64,000 nucleotides of DNA from Sulfuricurvum sp. Lineage in GTDB: Bacteria; Campylobacterota; Campylobacteria; Campylobacterales; Sulfurimonadaceae. The stretch is from assembly GCA_030694265.1 (NCBI GenBank), contig JAUXYP010000001.1:248001-312000 (forward strand), written 5' to 3'. A program made the position numbers and the translations under genes. The notes beneath the pieces are model-generated. The model did no database searches. It saw only the letters and a list, made by a program, of their open reading frames with translations, and was not told the origin of the DNA. Shown piece after piece: positions 49,415 to 58,970 of this stretch (positions within the stretch are counted from its first letter, which is position 1; every line of letters begins with the position of its first letter).

Positions 49415-50841
49415 ATTTAAAAATTCTTTTGCCTGCTTTTTTTGGTCTTTTACTGGCAACCGGATGTGTTCCAAAGATCGATAAAGCGGTTCCTGTCTCT
49501 GAAGCGACAGTGAAGAGTGATTTAGAAAAAAACATGCTCCTTTTCAACGATGAAAAACTTGTAAGTGATTGGTGGGAAGGGTACGGGGATGAACAACTCA
49601 ATATCATGATTGAGCAAGCATTATCCAACGCACCGACCCTTAAAAGTATCGAAGCACGGTACGCACAAGCCAACAGCATCATCCAATCGGTTCAATCGCA
49701 TAATCTCCCTTGGCTTTCTGCAAATACAAGTGTCCTTCGGGAACGCTTTAGTGAAAATCACATATTTCCCCCACCGCTTGGCGGCGGTACCTACACGCAG
49801 TATCAACCGTCATTGACACTGGATTATGATTTTGACTTTTGGAACGCGCGAGGCTCGCACATCCTGGCCGCTAAAAATGGGGCTTTTGCCAAAAGAGCCT
49901 CCATCGAAGCTTCTAAATTGGCATTAACCAGCGCTATGTGCGAGAGCTATCTCTCATGGAACTATGATGAACGTAAGCTTACGGTGTTAAGCGCTATGGA
50001 GCAAACAAACCGTCAAGAGCTGAAAATTATTGAAAAACAATATCGATTGGGATTGATCGATGCGGTAGCCATCAATGATAAAAAGAGCTCCGTTTTCCAA
50101 ATGATGCAGCGAATCATGGAACTCAAACGGACTGTTGAGGGAAAAAAAGAGGCTCTTTGTGTTTTAGGTGGATTTCTCCCCTCCTATGCGGATACCCTAA
50201 AAACTCCTCATATTAAGGACACATTTACTCTCCCGTTGCCTAAAGAGATCATGCTGGATCTTCTCGCACACCGTCCAGACGTTGCCATCGCAAAATACAC
50301 GGCGCTGAGTAAAAGTCATACGATTGAGCAGACAAAAGCCCAATTTTATCCCAATATCAGTCTCAGCGGCCTCATCGGTTTTACCTCGTTTAGCTGGACC
50401 AAACTAATCGATCACTCCTCCTACACTCCATTGGCAGGAATTGCATTATCACTTCCGTTGTTGGACTGGGGGGAGAGAAAGGCAAACCTGCAAAACAGTG
50501 TGAGCGATTATAACAGTTCGGTCTATGAGTATAACGCAGTCGTCATCAAAGCAGCCAATGAGGTTGTTGTGTTACTCAAACAAGCCAAACTCATTGAGGC
50601 ACAACGACAGCTTCATAATGAAGAGATGAGCGCTAAAGCGGCGAATGAAAACATTGCGCGTAAAAAACTCTCACTAGGATTGAACAATAAACTTCCCTAC
50701 CTTGGTGCAAAAAGAACGGTCTATGAGGGGGAAATCGAATCGCTAGGCTTGAATGAAACAAAATCGTTGATTCAAATCGATCTGATCAAAGCATTAGGAG
50801 GCGGATACACCGATAAAGAGGACACCAATGCAAGCCGCTAA
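49411..50841 (+). CDS. NodT/OprM-type efflux outer-membrane lipoprotein
   Basis: Lipoprotein signal FFGLLLATGCVPK, DWWEGYGDEQLNIMIEQALSNAPTL, LLAHRPDVAIAKYTA. ATGA overlap with the marR stop. Confidence 0.9.
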   Translation: MNLKILLPAFFGLLLATGCVPKIDKAVPVSEATVKSDLEKNMLLFNDEKLVSDWWEGYGDEQLNIMIEQALSNAPTLKSIEARYAQANSIIQSVQSHNLPWLSANTSVLRERFSENHIFPPPLGGGTYTQYQPSLTLDYDFDFWNARGSHILAAKNGAFAKRASIEASKLALTSAMCESYLSWNYDERKLTVLSAMEQTNRQELKIIEKQYRLGLIDAVAINDKKSSVFQMMQRIMELKRTVEGKKEALCVLGGFLPSYADTLKTPHIKDTFTLPLPKEIMLDLLAHRPDVAIAKYTALSKSHTIEQTKAQFYPNISLSGLIGFTSFSWTKLIDHSSYTPLAGIALSLPLLDWGERKANLQNSVSDYNSSVYEYNAVVIKAANEVVVLLKQAKLIEAQRQLHNEEMSAKAANENIARKKLSLGLNNKLPYLGAKRTVYEGEIESLGLNETKSLIQIDLIKALGGGYTDKEDTNASR

Positions 50842-52990
50842 TATCCTTATTTCATCGCTTAAAAGGTTTCCGTGGCAACTTGCATTGCGCCAGTGGCTTA
50901 CAATCGATGCTCCGGTTCTCATTTATATGGCCAAGGTGATCATTGCTGCGCTCTTAGCGCTGTGGATTGCAATGACCTTGAACATGCCAGATCCCCGAAC
51001 GGCTATTTTCACGGTTTTCATCGTTATGCATCCTCAAAGCGGACTCGTATTTTCCAAAAGCTATTATCGTATTTTGGGAACGATTGCCGGCGTAGGAATT
51101 TCACTTGTGATAACAGGGATGTTTTCGCAGGATCCGGTTTGGTTTATCGCTTTTTTTGCCCTTTGGATCGGTCTTACTACCGCAGCGGGATTTAAATATC
51201 GCAATTTTCAGTTTTACGGGTTTGTTTTGGCGGGATATACGCTATGTATCGTTTCCCTTCCCGTTATCGAGACACCGCTTGATGTTTTTGACATCGCTGT
51301 TTCCCGCTTTTCTGAAGTCCTTATTGGCATCATGTGTGCGACTCTGGTCAGCGATATTGTTTTTCCCCGTCGCCTATTGGATTCGTTGATTGCGAGCGAA
51401 CAAGAGCGGTTTCGTAATGTTCTCTCTACCTTGTCCGATCCCCAATCGGTTTTCGGTACGTTCGATGATACTAACCCGGCCGTTAGCCGCTTTTCCAGCG
51501 GAGTTGTCGGACTGAATGCGGTAAGGGTCAACAGCAGTTTTGAGAGCGGATCCGATCGAAAAGAACGGCACTATTATGGGCATCTCAACCATGAGTATAT
51601 GAATCTTTCCACGACCTATCATTCTCTAAAAAGCATCATTGCAGCGATAAAAGAGGGTGAAAAATCAGAGGTGATATGTGCGTTAGAGCGTCTGTATGAT
51701 CCTATCGCATCCGTATTGAAAACACTTCCCGATACGTTGTTACACCCGGAAGATTTGGATACGGTTATTCGAAAACTCTCAGAGGTTAAAAAGACGCTTG
51801 AAGAGCATTTTGAATTCGATAAGGAACGTCTTAGAGAGGTGATGTACGTTGAGTGGGAGGATGAATTCACATCGGCGGGATATCTGATTGGGCGTCTTTT
51901 ACATGAGCTGCACCATCACTGTGCAACCTATCTTTCTCTTCTCAACCATCGTTTATCGGGAAATTCATCCTTCGAACTCAGTCGAACGGTACGGTTTTCA
52001 ACCCATACCGATAATGTTTTGGTTGCCTTGGCCGCATTGCGCGGAATCGGTGTGTTACTCGTGACAATGCTGTTTTGGATTTTAACCGCATGGCCTTATG
52101 CAACCTTGACGATCACGATGGCGGTTGTCATCGGACTGTTACTGGGAACGCTTCCGAGTCCTCTAGACGGTGTCAAAGACTTTTTCAAAGGGGGCGTCGT
52201 TGCGCTCATCATTGCCGCCGTTTACGACTTTTATCTGATACCGGCGTACACATCCGATCTCTTAACTCTCGGGATACTTCTGTCTCCTACGTTAGCCCTT
52301 ATCGGATGGATGACAACAAGGCCGAAGTTAGCGATTTTTACGTTTGGGTTTGTATTTATGTTTATGACCCAATGTTCTCTTGATCCCTATTATAAAATAG
52401 AACCGACCAAATTTTTAGAGAGTTCTCTGGCGGCATTGATCGGCATCGTTTTCGGCGGTCTTGCGTATGTATTGGTCAATTTCTGGTCATGTTCCCTCAC
52501 ACAGCAAAGAGTTTCGAAGATCTTGCGTACTCAAATCGTGAGGTTATGCAATGGAGTTTTGAATGTAGAGCGAAGCGCGCTGGAGAGTACGGGACGTGAT
52601 CTAGTACAGCAGTTTTCGACGCAGGGAAGGCTCAATATGCGTTCCAGTCGTCTGGTGTTCGAATGGCTCCTTTCTACGCTGGAAATCGGACGTTCCATTT
52701 TGGCAATCCGACGCAGTCTCAAAAGGCTCTATGCCCGTTATTACCCTGAAAGTATCGACATTGCTTTGGAATCGATCAAAGAGTATTTTGAGGCTCCCTC
52801 ATCATCAGGGAGGGAGCAGTTACTTGGCACACTCCAAGAGAGTCTCCAAGTGTTACGTGTAACCCAAATGCCCAGTGAGAAAGCTCAATTTAAACGGGTG
52901 CAAAGTGTTATCGTTGAGCTGGCCCTCATACGTACGGTTTTACTCAATTCACAGACCTTTCCTGTGGTTACGGAGGATTCATGCCATTAG
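50828..52990 (+). CDS. FUSC/AaeB-family aromatic-acid-type efflux transporter
   Basis: 720 aa with two TM blocks. KVIIAALLALWIAMTLNMPDPRTAIFTVFIVMHPQSGLVFSKSYYRILGTIAG. Confidence 0.88.
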   Translation: MQAANILISSLKRFPWQLALRQWLTIDAPVLIYMAKVIIAALLALWIAMTLNMPDPRTAIFTVFIVMHPQSGLVFSKSYYRILGTIAGVGISLVITGMFSQDPVWFIAFFALWIGLTTAAGFKYRNFQFYGFVLAGYTLCIVSLPVIETPLDVFDIAVSRFSEVLIGIMCATLVSDIVFPRRLLDSLIASEQERFRNVLSTLSDPQSVFGTFDDTNPAVSRFSSGVVGLNAVRVNSSFESGSDRKERHYYGHLNHEYMNLSTTYHSLKSIIAAIKEGEKSEVICALERLYDPIASVLKTLPDTLLHPEDLDTVIRKLSEVKKTLEEHFEFDKERLREVMYVEWEDEFTSAGYLIGRLLHELHHHCATYLSLLNHRLSGNSSFELSRTVRFSTHTDNVLVALAALRGIGVLLVTMLFWILTAWPYATLTITMAVVIGLLLGTLPSPLDGVKDFFKGGVVALIIAAVYDFYLIPAYTSDLLTLGILLSPTLALIGWMTTRPKLAIFTFGFVFMFMTQCSLDPYYKIEPTKFLESSLAALIGIVFGGLAYVLVNFWSCSLTQQRVSKILRTQIVRLCNGVLNVERSALESTGRDLVQQFSTQGRLNMRSSRLVFEWLLSTLEIGRSILAIRRSLKRLYARYYPESIDIALESIKEYFEAPSSSGREQLLGTLQESLQVLRVTQMPSEKAQFKRVQSVIVELALIRTVLLNSQTFPVVTEDSCH

Positions 52991-53181
52991 ATATAACCTT
53001 GTTTGGGATTCAGATGCCGACGCTCCTTCCTATTTTCGTTATGAGCGCCGTTGTACAGATTTTATTGGATCGTGTGATGTCGGATGCCGGCATCTACCAT
53101 TATGTTTGGCACCCAGGATTGTTTCGAACAGCCGTATTTGTATGTTTGTTCTCAATCCCCTGTTTACTTATTTATCGCTAA
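52981..53181 (+). CDS. DUF1656 (AaeX-like) small membrane protein
   Basis: 66 aa, position between FUSC and HlyD genes, two hydrophobic segments, WHPGLFRTAVFVCLFS. Confidence 0.8.
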   Translation: MPLDITLFGIQMPTLLPIFVMSAVVQILLDRVMSDAGIYHYVWHPGLFRTAVFVCLFSIPCLLIYR

Positions 53182-53190
53182 GGAACTAAA

Positions 53191-54075
53191 ATGAATAAAA
53201 ATAACAAACTGGCAAAACTTTTACGCTTTGCCATCACTTTTTTAGTGGTTTCTCTGGCCATCTTTTTAGGTCTTATGCTATGGGATAACTATATGAACAG
53301 TGCATGGACCCGAGATGGTCGTGTCCGTGCCGACGTTGTTATGGTCGCACCGGATGTTGGGGGATTGGTTAGTCGTGTCGCCGTTGTGGACAATCAGTTT
53401 GTTAAAAAAGGAGAACTTCTTTATCAAATCGATGAGGTCCGTTTTCGTCACGCGTTGCATGAAGCACACGCCATTGCTCAGACGCGTAAAGCCGAATATG
53501 AGATGAAAAAACGCCAGGCACTGCGACGCAACGTCGCGGACGATGAAGTCGTATCGGCTGAAAATCGTGACGATGCTCTTTATGATGCTCAAATTGCCCA
53601 TGCCAGATACGAAGAGGCGATGACGCAAGTAGAGACACAAGAACTTAATCTTGAGCGCTCCTCTGTTCTTGCTCCTACGGATGGCTGGGTATCCAATTTG
53701 CTGTTGCGAAAAGGTGATTTTGTTCAAGCAGGCGAAAAAAGGATGGCACTCATCACCGGCGATTCATTCTGGGTTTATGGCTATTTTGAGGAACATAAAC
53801 TCTCGATGATTCATATCGGGGACAAGGCTCAGATGAAGATGCTGGGAACTAAATATACTCTAAAAGGGCATGTTGAAAGCATCGCGAGAGGGATTTCAGA
53901 TCGTGACAATGTAACGGATGGCCGCCTTTTGGCGAATGTTAATCCAATTTTTACCTGGGTTCGATTGGCGCAGCGTATCCCTGTTCGTATCCATATCGAT
54001 GAGGTGCCACAAGGGTTGAGCCTCTCCGCGGGGATGACGTGTTCGGTAAGTATTATTTCCGATAAATCAAAATAA
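53191..54075 (+). CDS. HlyD/EmrA/AaeA-type membrane fusion protein
   Basis: Single TM, AWTRDGRVRADVVMVAPDVGGLVSRVAVVDNQFVKKGELLYQID, LAPTDGWVSNLLLRKGDFV. Confidence 0.9.
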   Translation: MNKNNKLAKLLRFAITFLVVSLAIFLGLMLWDNYMNSAWTRDGRVRADVVMVAPDVGGLVSRVAVVDNQFVKKGELLYQIDEVRFRHALHEAHAIAQTRKAEYEMKKRQALRRNVADDEVVSAENRDDALYDAQIAHARYEEAMTQVETQELNLERSSVLAPTDGWVSNLLLRKGDFVQAGEKRMALITGDSFWVYGYFEEHKLSMIHIGDKAQMKMLGTKYTLKGHVESIARGISDRDNVTDGRLLANVNPIFTWVRLAQRIPVRIHIDEVPQGLSLSAGMTCSVSIISDKSK

Positions 54076-54088
54076 AAGGTGTTAGATT

Positions 54089-54397
54089 ATGAAAAAAGTA
54101 GCGGGTATCGTTTCATTGTTAATGGTTGCAGGAGTTATTTCGTCATGTTTTGCCGATACATATCAAGAGGGTAAAACGGCATTAGCTCAACATAATTATT
54201 CAAAAGCTATGGAAGCGTTTACAAAAGCATGCGATAGCGGTAATTTCAAGGGGTGTTTTCAACTTGGGGCACTGTATGAAAACGGGGAAGGGGTTGGGCA
54301 GAATACTTACACAGCAGCCACCTTTTACACACAAGCGTGCAGAGGGGGCGAACCGCTTGGATGCAGTAATATGGGCCTAAAATATGATACTCCTTAA
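54089..54397 (+). CDS. Small secreted Sel1/Hcp-like cysteine-rich repeat protein
   Basis: Signal peptide; KACDSGNFKGCFQLGALYENGEGVGQNTYTAATFYTQACRGGEPLGCSNMG with paired Cys at matching spacing. Confidence 0.8.
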   Translation: MKKVAGIVSLLMVAGVISSCFADTYQEGKTALAQHNYSKAMEAFTKACDSGNFKGCFQLGALYENGEGVGQNTYTAATFYTQACRGGEPLGCSNMGLKYDTP

Positions 54398-54440
54398 GAA
54401 AAAAAGGGGCTATTAAATACGTTCTTAATCACGCAAAGAC

Positions 54441-54446
54441 TATAAT
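54441..54446 (+). promoter_or_regulatory. Putative -10 element (TATAAT) upstream of dnaE
   Basis: Exact TATAAT 28 bp upstream of the ATG at 54474. Confidence 0.5.
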
Positions 54447-54473
54447 CTTTTTATATTTTTTCAAGGTTTTTTC

Positions 54474-57400
54474 ATGAGCGTTCCTCCGTTTACCCATCTG
54501 CATTTGCACACCGAATACTCACTGCTTGATGGTGCCAATAAAATCTCGGCATTGGCAGCACGGGTCAAAGAGTTGGGGATGACGTCGGTGGCGATGAGCG
54601 ATCACGGGAACATGTTCGGAGCGATTGATTTTTACCATCAGATGCGCGATGCCGGGATTAAACCAATTATCGGGATGGAAGCGTATATCCACAATGGTGA
54701 AGAGCTGGGGGACAAGAGCATCAAACAGCGTTTTCACGTCTGCTTGTTCGCCAAAAACGAGATAGGGTATAAAAACCTGATGTATCTTTCCTCACAAGCC
54801 TATATCAACGGCTTTTACTACTTCCCCCGTATCAATAAACAGCTCCTGCGTGAAAACTGTGAGGGGATCATCTGTACCTCTGCGTGTTTGCAGGGGGAAG
54901 TAAACTGGCATCTCAATCTCAACAGCGAGCGCAATGTCAAAAACGGCGCGCTTGGGTACGATGAAGCCAAACGTATCGCGTTAGAGTACAAAGAAATATT
55001 TGGGGATGATTTTTACCTTGAAATCATGCGTCACGGGATTGCCGATCAGCTCTTTATTGATGAACAGGTGATCCGTATCTCGCAAGAGGCAGGAATCAAG
55101 CTCGTCGCTACCAACGACACCCACTACACCTTTCCGGGCGATGCGCAGTATCACGAAGCGTTTATGTGTATCGGGATGAATAAACTCTATGACGATCCCA
55201 AGCGTATGCGTCACTCAGTCCATGAGTTTTATGTCAAATCTCCTGAGCAGATGGCACTACTGTTTGCGGACATTCCTGAAGCGCTTTATCATACGCAGGA
55301 AATTGCAGACAAATGTCAGCTCGAGCTCAATCTGGGCAATCCTACCCCTCCAAATTTTAAATTTACGACCGAATATGCCCTCGAAGAGGGATTGGTTATC
55401 GAAGAAGATTCGGAGTACTTTATCCACCGTTGCCGTGTCGGTTTGGAAGAGCGACTCAAACACGTTCCAAAAGAGCGTTATCAAGAATACCGTGATCGCC
55501 TCGAATTCGAAATTGGGGTCATCAATCAGATGAAGTTCCCGGGCTACATGCTCATCGTTTGGGATTTTGTCCGTGAAGCAAAACGTATGGGGATCGCTGT
55601 TGGTCCTGGGCGTGGTTCTGCGGCGGGAAGTCTGGTAGCGTACAGCCTTGAAATCACGGATATCGATCCGATGAAATACGATTTGCTCTTTGAGCGTTTC
55701 CTCAATCCCGAGCGTGTATCTATGCCCGATATCGATATGGACTTTATGCAAGCACGCCGTGGCGAGATTATCGACTATGTGGTACGCAAATACGGACGCG
55801 AGCAAGTTGCACAAATTATCACCTTTGGTTCGCTCTTGGCCAAAGGGGTTATTCGTGACGTCGCACGTGTTTTAGACATGCCGCTCTCTCAAGCGGATAT
55901 TATGGCAAAACTAATTCCCGATGAATTGGGTATTACCCTCAACGGTAAAACCAAAGGGGGAAAAACCGAAGACGGTGCCTACCAAAAAGAGCCGAAGATT
56001 CGAGAACTCATCGAGGGTGATGCGTCTGCGATGCGCGTGTGGGAATTTGCGAAAAAACTCGAGGGTCTAAAGCGTAATGCGGGGATGCACGCGGCAGGGG
56101 TTGTTATCTCCAATGAGCCGTTATGGAAAAAAACTCCTATTTATAAACCTTCTGGGGAAGAAAACTACATAACGCAGTATTCGCTGAACTATCTCGAAGA
56201 TGTCGATTTGATCAAATTCGACTTCTTGGGACTCAAAACCCTCGACGTTATCGACAGCGCCATCAAGCTGATTAAAAACCGATACGATAAAGAGGTCGAT
56301 TGGCACGCGATTGACGAAAACGATCCCGAAGTGTACAAGGTGATCCAAAGCGGTGACACGATCGGTATGTTCCAGATCGAGAGTTCGGGGATGCAAGACC
56401 TTAACAAACGTCTAAAGCCCAGTTCATTCGAGGACTTGATTGCGGTCTTGGCATTGTATCGTCCGGGACCGATGGAGTCTGGGATGCTTGATGACTTTAT
56501 CGAGCGTAAACACGGACGTCAAGCCATCACCTATACATTCCCTGCGATGGAAGCGATTCTCAAACCCACCTACGGGGTCATTGTTTACCAAGAGCAGGTT
56601 ATGCAGATCGTTCAGACGATCGGTGGATTCAGTCTGGGGTATTCGGACATTATTCGTCGTGCGATGGGGAAGAAAAAAGACCTCTCGGCTTACAACGATG
56701 AGTTCAGCCAAGGGGCGGCAAAACAGAGCTTGGATTACAAAAAAGCGTCCGAACTCTTTGACCTGATTGAGAAATTCGCAGGATACGGGTTTAACAAATC
56801 CCACTCTGCCGCGTATGCGATGATCACCTTTCAAACGGCATGGCTCAAAACCTATTATCCGCAGGAATTTATGGCGGCATTGCTAACGAGTGAAAAAGAT
56901 AACACCGACAAAGTGGTTAAATACATCGATGAAGCCAAACGGATGAAGATCTTTTTAGGAGCGCCTGATATCAACCACTCACAGCTCGAATTCTCAGCCA
57001 TCAACAAAGATGGTCAAGATCAGATTCTCTTCGGTCTAGGAGCGATCAAGGGTGTTGGAGAAGCGGCAGTAGAATCGATGCTCGAAGCCAGAGCAGAGGG
57101 TGAATTTAAAGACATTCAGGATTTTATCAATCGCATAGAGCCTCAAAAAGTAAACAAACGCGTGATCGAATGCATTATCAAAGCAGGGGGATTGGACAGT
57201 TTTGGCTATTCACGCCGTGCGCTCTTGGAGCAGGTCGAGATGATGGTAGAAACCGCCAAAAAAAGTTCCACGCTGCAAAAAGATGCGCAATTCAGTCTTT
57301 TTGGGGATGATGATGAGGTCATGACGGTTGAGTTAACCCTCAAAAACTATGAGGAATACGATCTCAAAGCACTCTTAGAGTTTGAAAAAGACACTTTGGG

Positions 57401-57998
57401 CTTTTATGTCTCAGGGCATCCACTCGATAACTTCCGAGAAGCCATTGACAGTATTAATTACACACTCTCATCCGAATTGGAAAACATCGCAGACGGTTCG
57501 AGTGCGATTTTCATCGGTAAAGTCGAAGAGATCAAGGTAAAAATGTCGAAGAAGGGATCACAGTTTGGTCTCGTGAGTCTAATGGATTTTCACGGCAATA
57601 TCGAGATGATGCTGTTTAGTGACAAGCTCGAACAGCTCGAAAAAATGGATCAGGATGAGCCGATCGCATTCAAGGTAAAAGTAACCCACACAGAGATGTT
57701 CACCCGTATCAGTGTAACGAAGATCATGACCCTCTCCGAAGCCAAAAAAGAGGCGAAAAAAGTTGAAACGAAAATCGTCGAAGCACCGCAAGAGCCGTTG
57801 GTATTACGTATCCGACTCAGCGATAATCTCGAACCGCTAGAAAAACTTTATACACTTGTTCGCCGTAACCCAGGGCGTCGTGCGATCAAACTGATCATTG
57901 TCTCAAAACTATGCGATGTCGTCATCGATTCGGCAATACGGGTGGATAACAAGGTGCTTGAAGAGTTAAGTGGTTTGGAAAATGTGGATGTGATTTAA
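54474..57998 (+). CDS. dnaE: DNA polymerase III alpha subunit
   Basis: FTHLHLHTEYSLLDGANKI PHP domain; VGPGRGSAAGSLVAYSLEITDIDP; PDIDMDF. Confidence 0.97.
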   Translation: MSVPPFTHLHLHTEYSLLDGANKISALAARVKELGMTSVAMSDHGNMFGAIDFYHQMRDAGIKPIIGMEAYIHNGEELGDKSIKQRFHVCLFAKNEIGYKNLMYLSSQAYINGFYYFPRINKQLLRENCEGIICTSACLQGEVNWHLNLNSERNVKNGALGYDEAKRIALEYKEIFGDDFYLEIMRHGIADQLFIDEQVIRISQEAGIKLVATNDTHYTFPGDAQYHEAFMCIGMNKLYDDPKRMRHSVHEFYVKSPEQMALLFADIPEALYHTQEIADKCQLELNLGNPTPPNFKFTTEYALEEGLVIEEDSEYFIHRCRVGLEERLKHVPKERYQEYRDRLEFEIGVINQMKFPGYMLIVWDFVREAKRMGIAVGPGRGSAAGSLVAYSLEITDIDPMKYDLLFERFLNPERVSMPDIDMDFMQARRGEIIDYVVRKYGREQVAQIITFGSLLAKGVIRDVARVLDMPLSQADIMAKLIPDELGITLNGKTKGGKTEDGAYQKEPKIRELIEGDASAMRVWEFAKKLEGLKRNAGMHAAGVVISNEPLWKKTPIYKPSGEENYITQYSLNYLEDVDLIKFDFLGLKTLDVIDSAIKLIKNRYDKEVDWHAIDENDPEVYKVIQSGDTIGMFQIESSGMQDLNKRLKPSSFEDLIAVLALYRPGPMESGMLDDFIERKHGRQAITYTFPAMEAILKPTYGVIVYQEQVMQIVQTIGGFSLGYSDIIRRAMGKKKDLSAYNDEFSQGAAKQSLDYKKASELFDLIEKFAGYGFNKSHSAAYAMITFQTAWLKTYYPQEFMAALLTSEKDNTDKVVKYIDEAKRMKIFLGAPDINHSQLEFSAINKDGQDQILFGLGAIKGVGEAAVESMLEARAEGEFKDIQDFINRIEPQKVNKRVIECIIKAGGLDSFGYSRRALLEQVEMMVETAKKSSTLQKDAQFSLFGDDDEVMTVELTLKNYEEYDLKALLEFEKDTLGFYVSGHPLDNFREAIDSINYTLSSELENIADGSSAIFIGKVEEIKVKMSKKGSQFGLVSLMDFHGNIEMMLFSDKLEQLEKMDQDEPIAFKVKVTHTEMFTRISVTKIMTLSEAKKEAKKVETKIVEAPQEPLVLRIRLSDNLEPLEKLYTLVRRNPGRRAIKLIIVSKLCDVVIDSAIRVDNKVLEELSGLENVDVI

Positions 57999-58026
57999 AT
58001 TCATTATGCACACAAAAGCTGTAATC

Positions 58027-58047
58027 GAATTACTGTGAAAGTAATTC
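58027..58047 (+). terminator. Terminator-like hairpin downstream of dnaE
   Basis: Perfect 8-bp stem GAATTACT-GTGAA-AGTAATTC followed by ATATATTTTCTTTATTTTC. Confidence 0.5.
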
Positions 58048-58372
58048 ATATATTTTCTTTATTTTCAATAGTAATGAGGATTTTTCTATAACTTTTTTTG
58101 TAATAAAAATAGATTATCCATGCGCTAATATACCATGTTAGTGGAACGAGAAAACTCAAACCGTGTGGCATTAAATGACCTTGAAGAGCAACAACAAGCA
58201 CTGTTACTATAATTTTCAGTATATACGGAATTATTAAGGCAGCAAGTACCCACATTACTTTTGTTTGTCCTGATATTTTATTTGAAAGTGCTATTAATAT
58301 AGCAGGGGCAATCGCAATTATAAATCCTAAAATAATCCCAATTATAATGCCATACATAAGAACCTCCTCCAT
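58046..58372 (-). CDS. Small hypothetical membrane protein
   Basis: 108 aa with about three hydrophobic helices, intergenic position, AGGAGG-type SD (GAGGAGGTT) upstream on the minus strand. Confidence 0.6.
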   Translation of the reverse strand: MEEVLMYGIIIGIILGFIIAIAPAILIALSNKISGQTKVMWVLAALIIPYILKIIVTVLVVALQGHLMPHGLSFLVPLTWYISAWIIYFYYKKSYRKILITIENKENI

Positions 58373-58441
58373 TATAAAATTTAACTTATATTACGTATTA
58401 TAACTAAAAAAAATATTTTTTAAAGTTAGTAATTTTAATAT

Positions 58442-58482
58442 TTTTGTAGTATAATGTATCTACAAAACTCTACAGGAGTAGA
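58442..58482. promoter_or_regulatory. Putative autoregulatory operator/promoter of the RHH-RelE module
   Basis: TTTTGTAG-N10-CTACAAAA flanking TATAAT (58450-58455), plus TCTAC-AGGA-GTAGA around the SD. Confidence 0.6.
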
Positions 58483-58484
58483 CA

Positions 58485-58715
58485 ATGAAAAAAGCAATTA
58501 ATATCCGTATAGATGAATCTCTATTAAGTGATTTGGATCAATATGCGCATGAACTGGATCGTTCTCGTACGTACTTGATCGAAAAAGCGGTGAGTGCATA
58601 TTTTGATACGCTTGATGAAATTATCAGTGATAAACGCATTGATGACATCAAAAGTGGCAAAAGTGAAGTTTATACTCTCGAAGAAGTTGCACTCAAACTG
58701 GGATTGAATGTATAA
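58485..58715 (+). CDS. Ribbon-helix-helix antitoxin
   Basis: MKKAINIRIDESLLSDLDQYAHELDRSRTYLIEKAVSAYFD, RHH fold pattern. Confidence 0.88.
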   Translation: MKKAINIRIDESLLSDLDQYAHELDRSRTYLIEKAVSAYFDTLDEIISDKRIDDIKSGKSEVYTLEEVALKLGLNV

Positions 58716-58959
58716 AGTTATCATTCCAAAAACTGTTTTTAAAGAGCTTGAAGCAATTGGTTCTGAAAATCAAAAACTTATTTGGACAAAAATCAAAGAT
58801 CTCGAAAGTGGTATTTTTAGCAGTGATAAGCCCCTAAAAGGAAGTCATAAAGGAAAATTTCGCAAACGTGCAGGGGATTATCGTATTGTTTATTTGCGAG
58901 AAAATGATATTTTAGTAATTACACTCATCCGAATCGCTCATCGAAAAGAAGTTTATTAA
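58708..58959 (+). CDS. RelE/ParE-family toxin
   Basis: MYKVIIPKTVFKELEAI...KPLKGSHKGKFRKRAGDYRIVYLRENDILVITLIRIAHRKEVY. 8-bp overlap with the antitoxin. Confidence 0.9.
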   Translation: MYKVIIPKTVFKELEAIGSENQKLIWTKIKDLESGIFSSDKPLKGSHKGKFRKRAGDYRIVYLRENDILVITLIRIAHRKEVY

Positions 58960-58970
58960 GGAAGGTAACC

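Noticed and set aside
55257-55814. 185-aa minus-strand ORF inside dnaE
   Set aside because: Fully antisense to conserved dnaE; no recognisable motifs.
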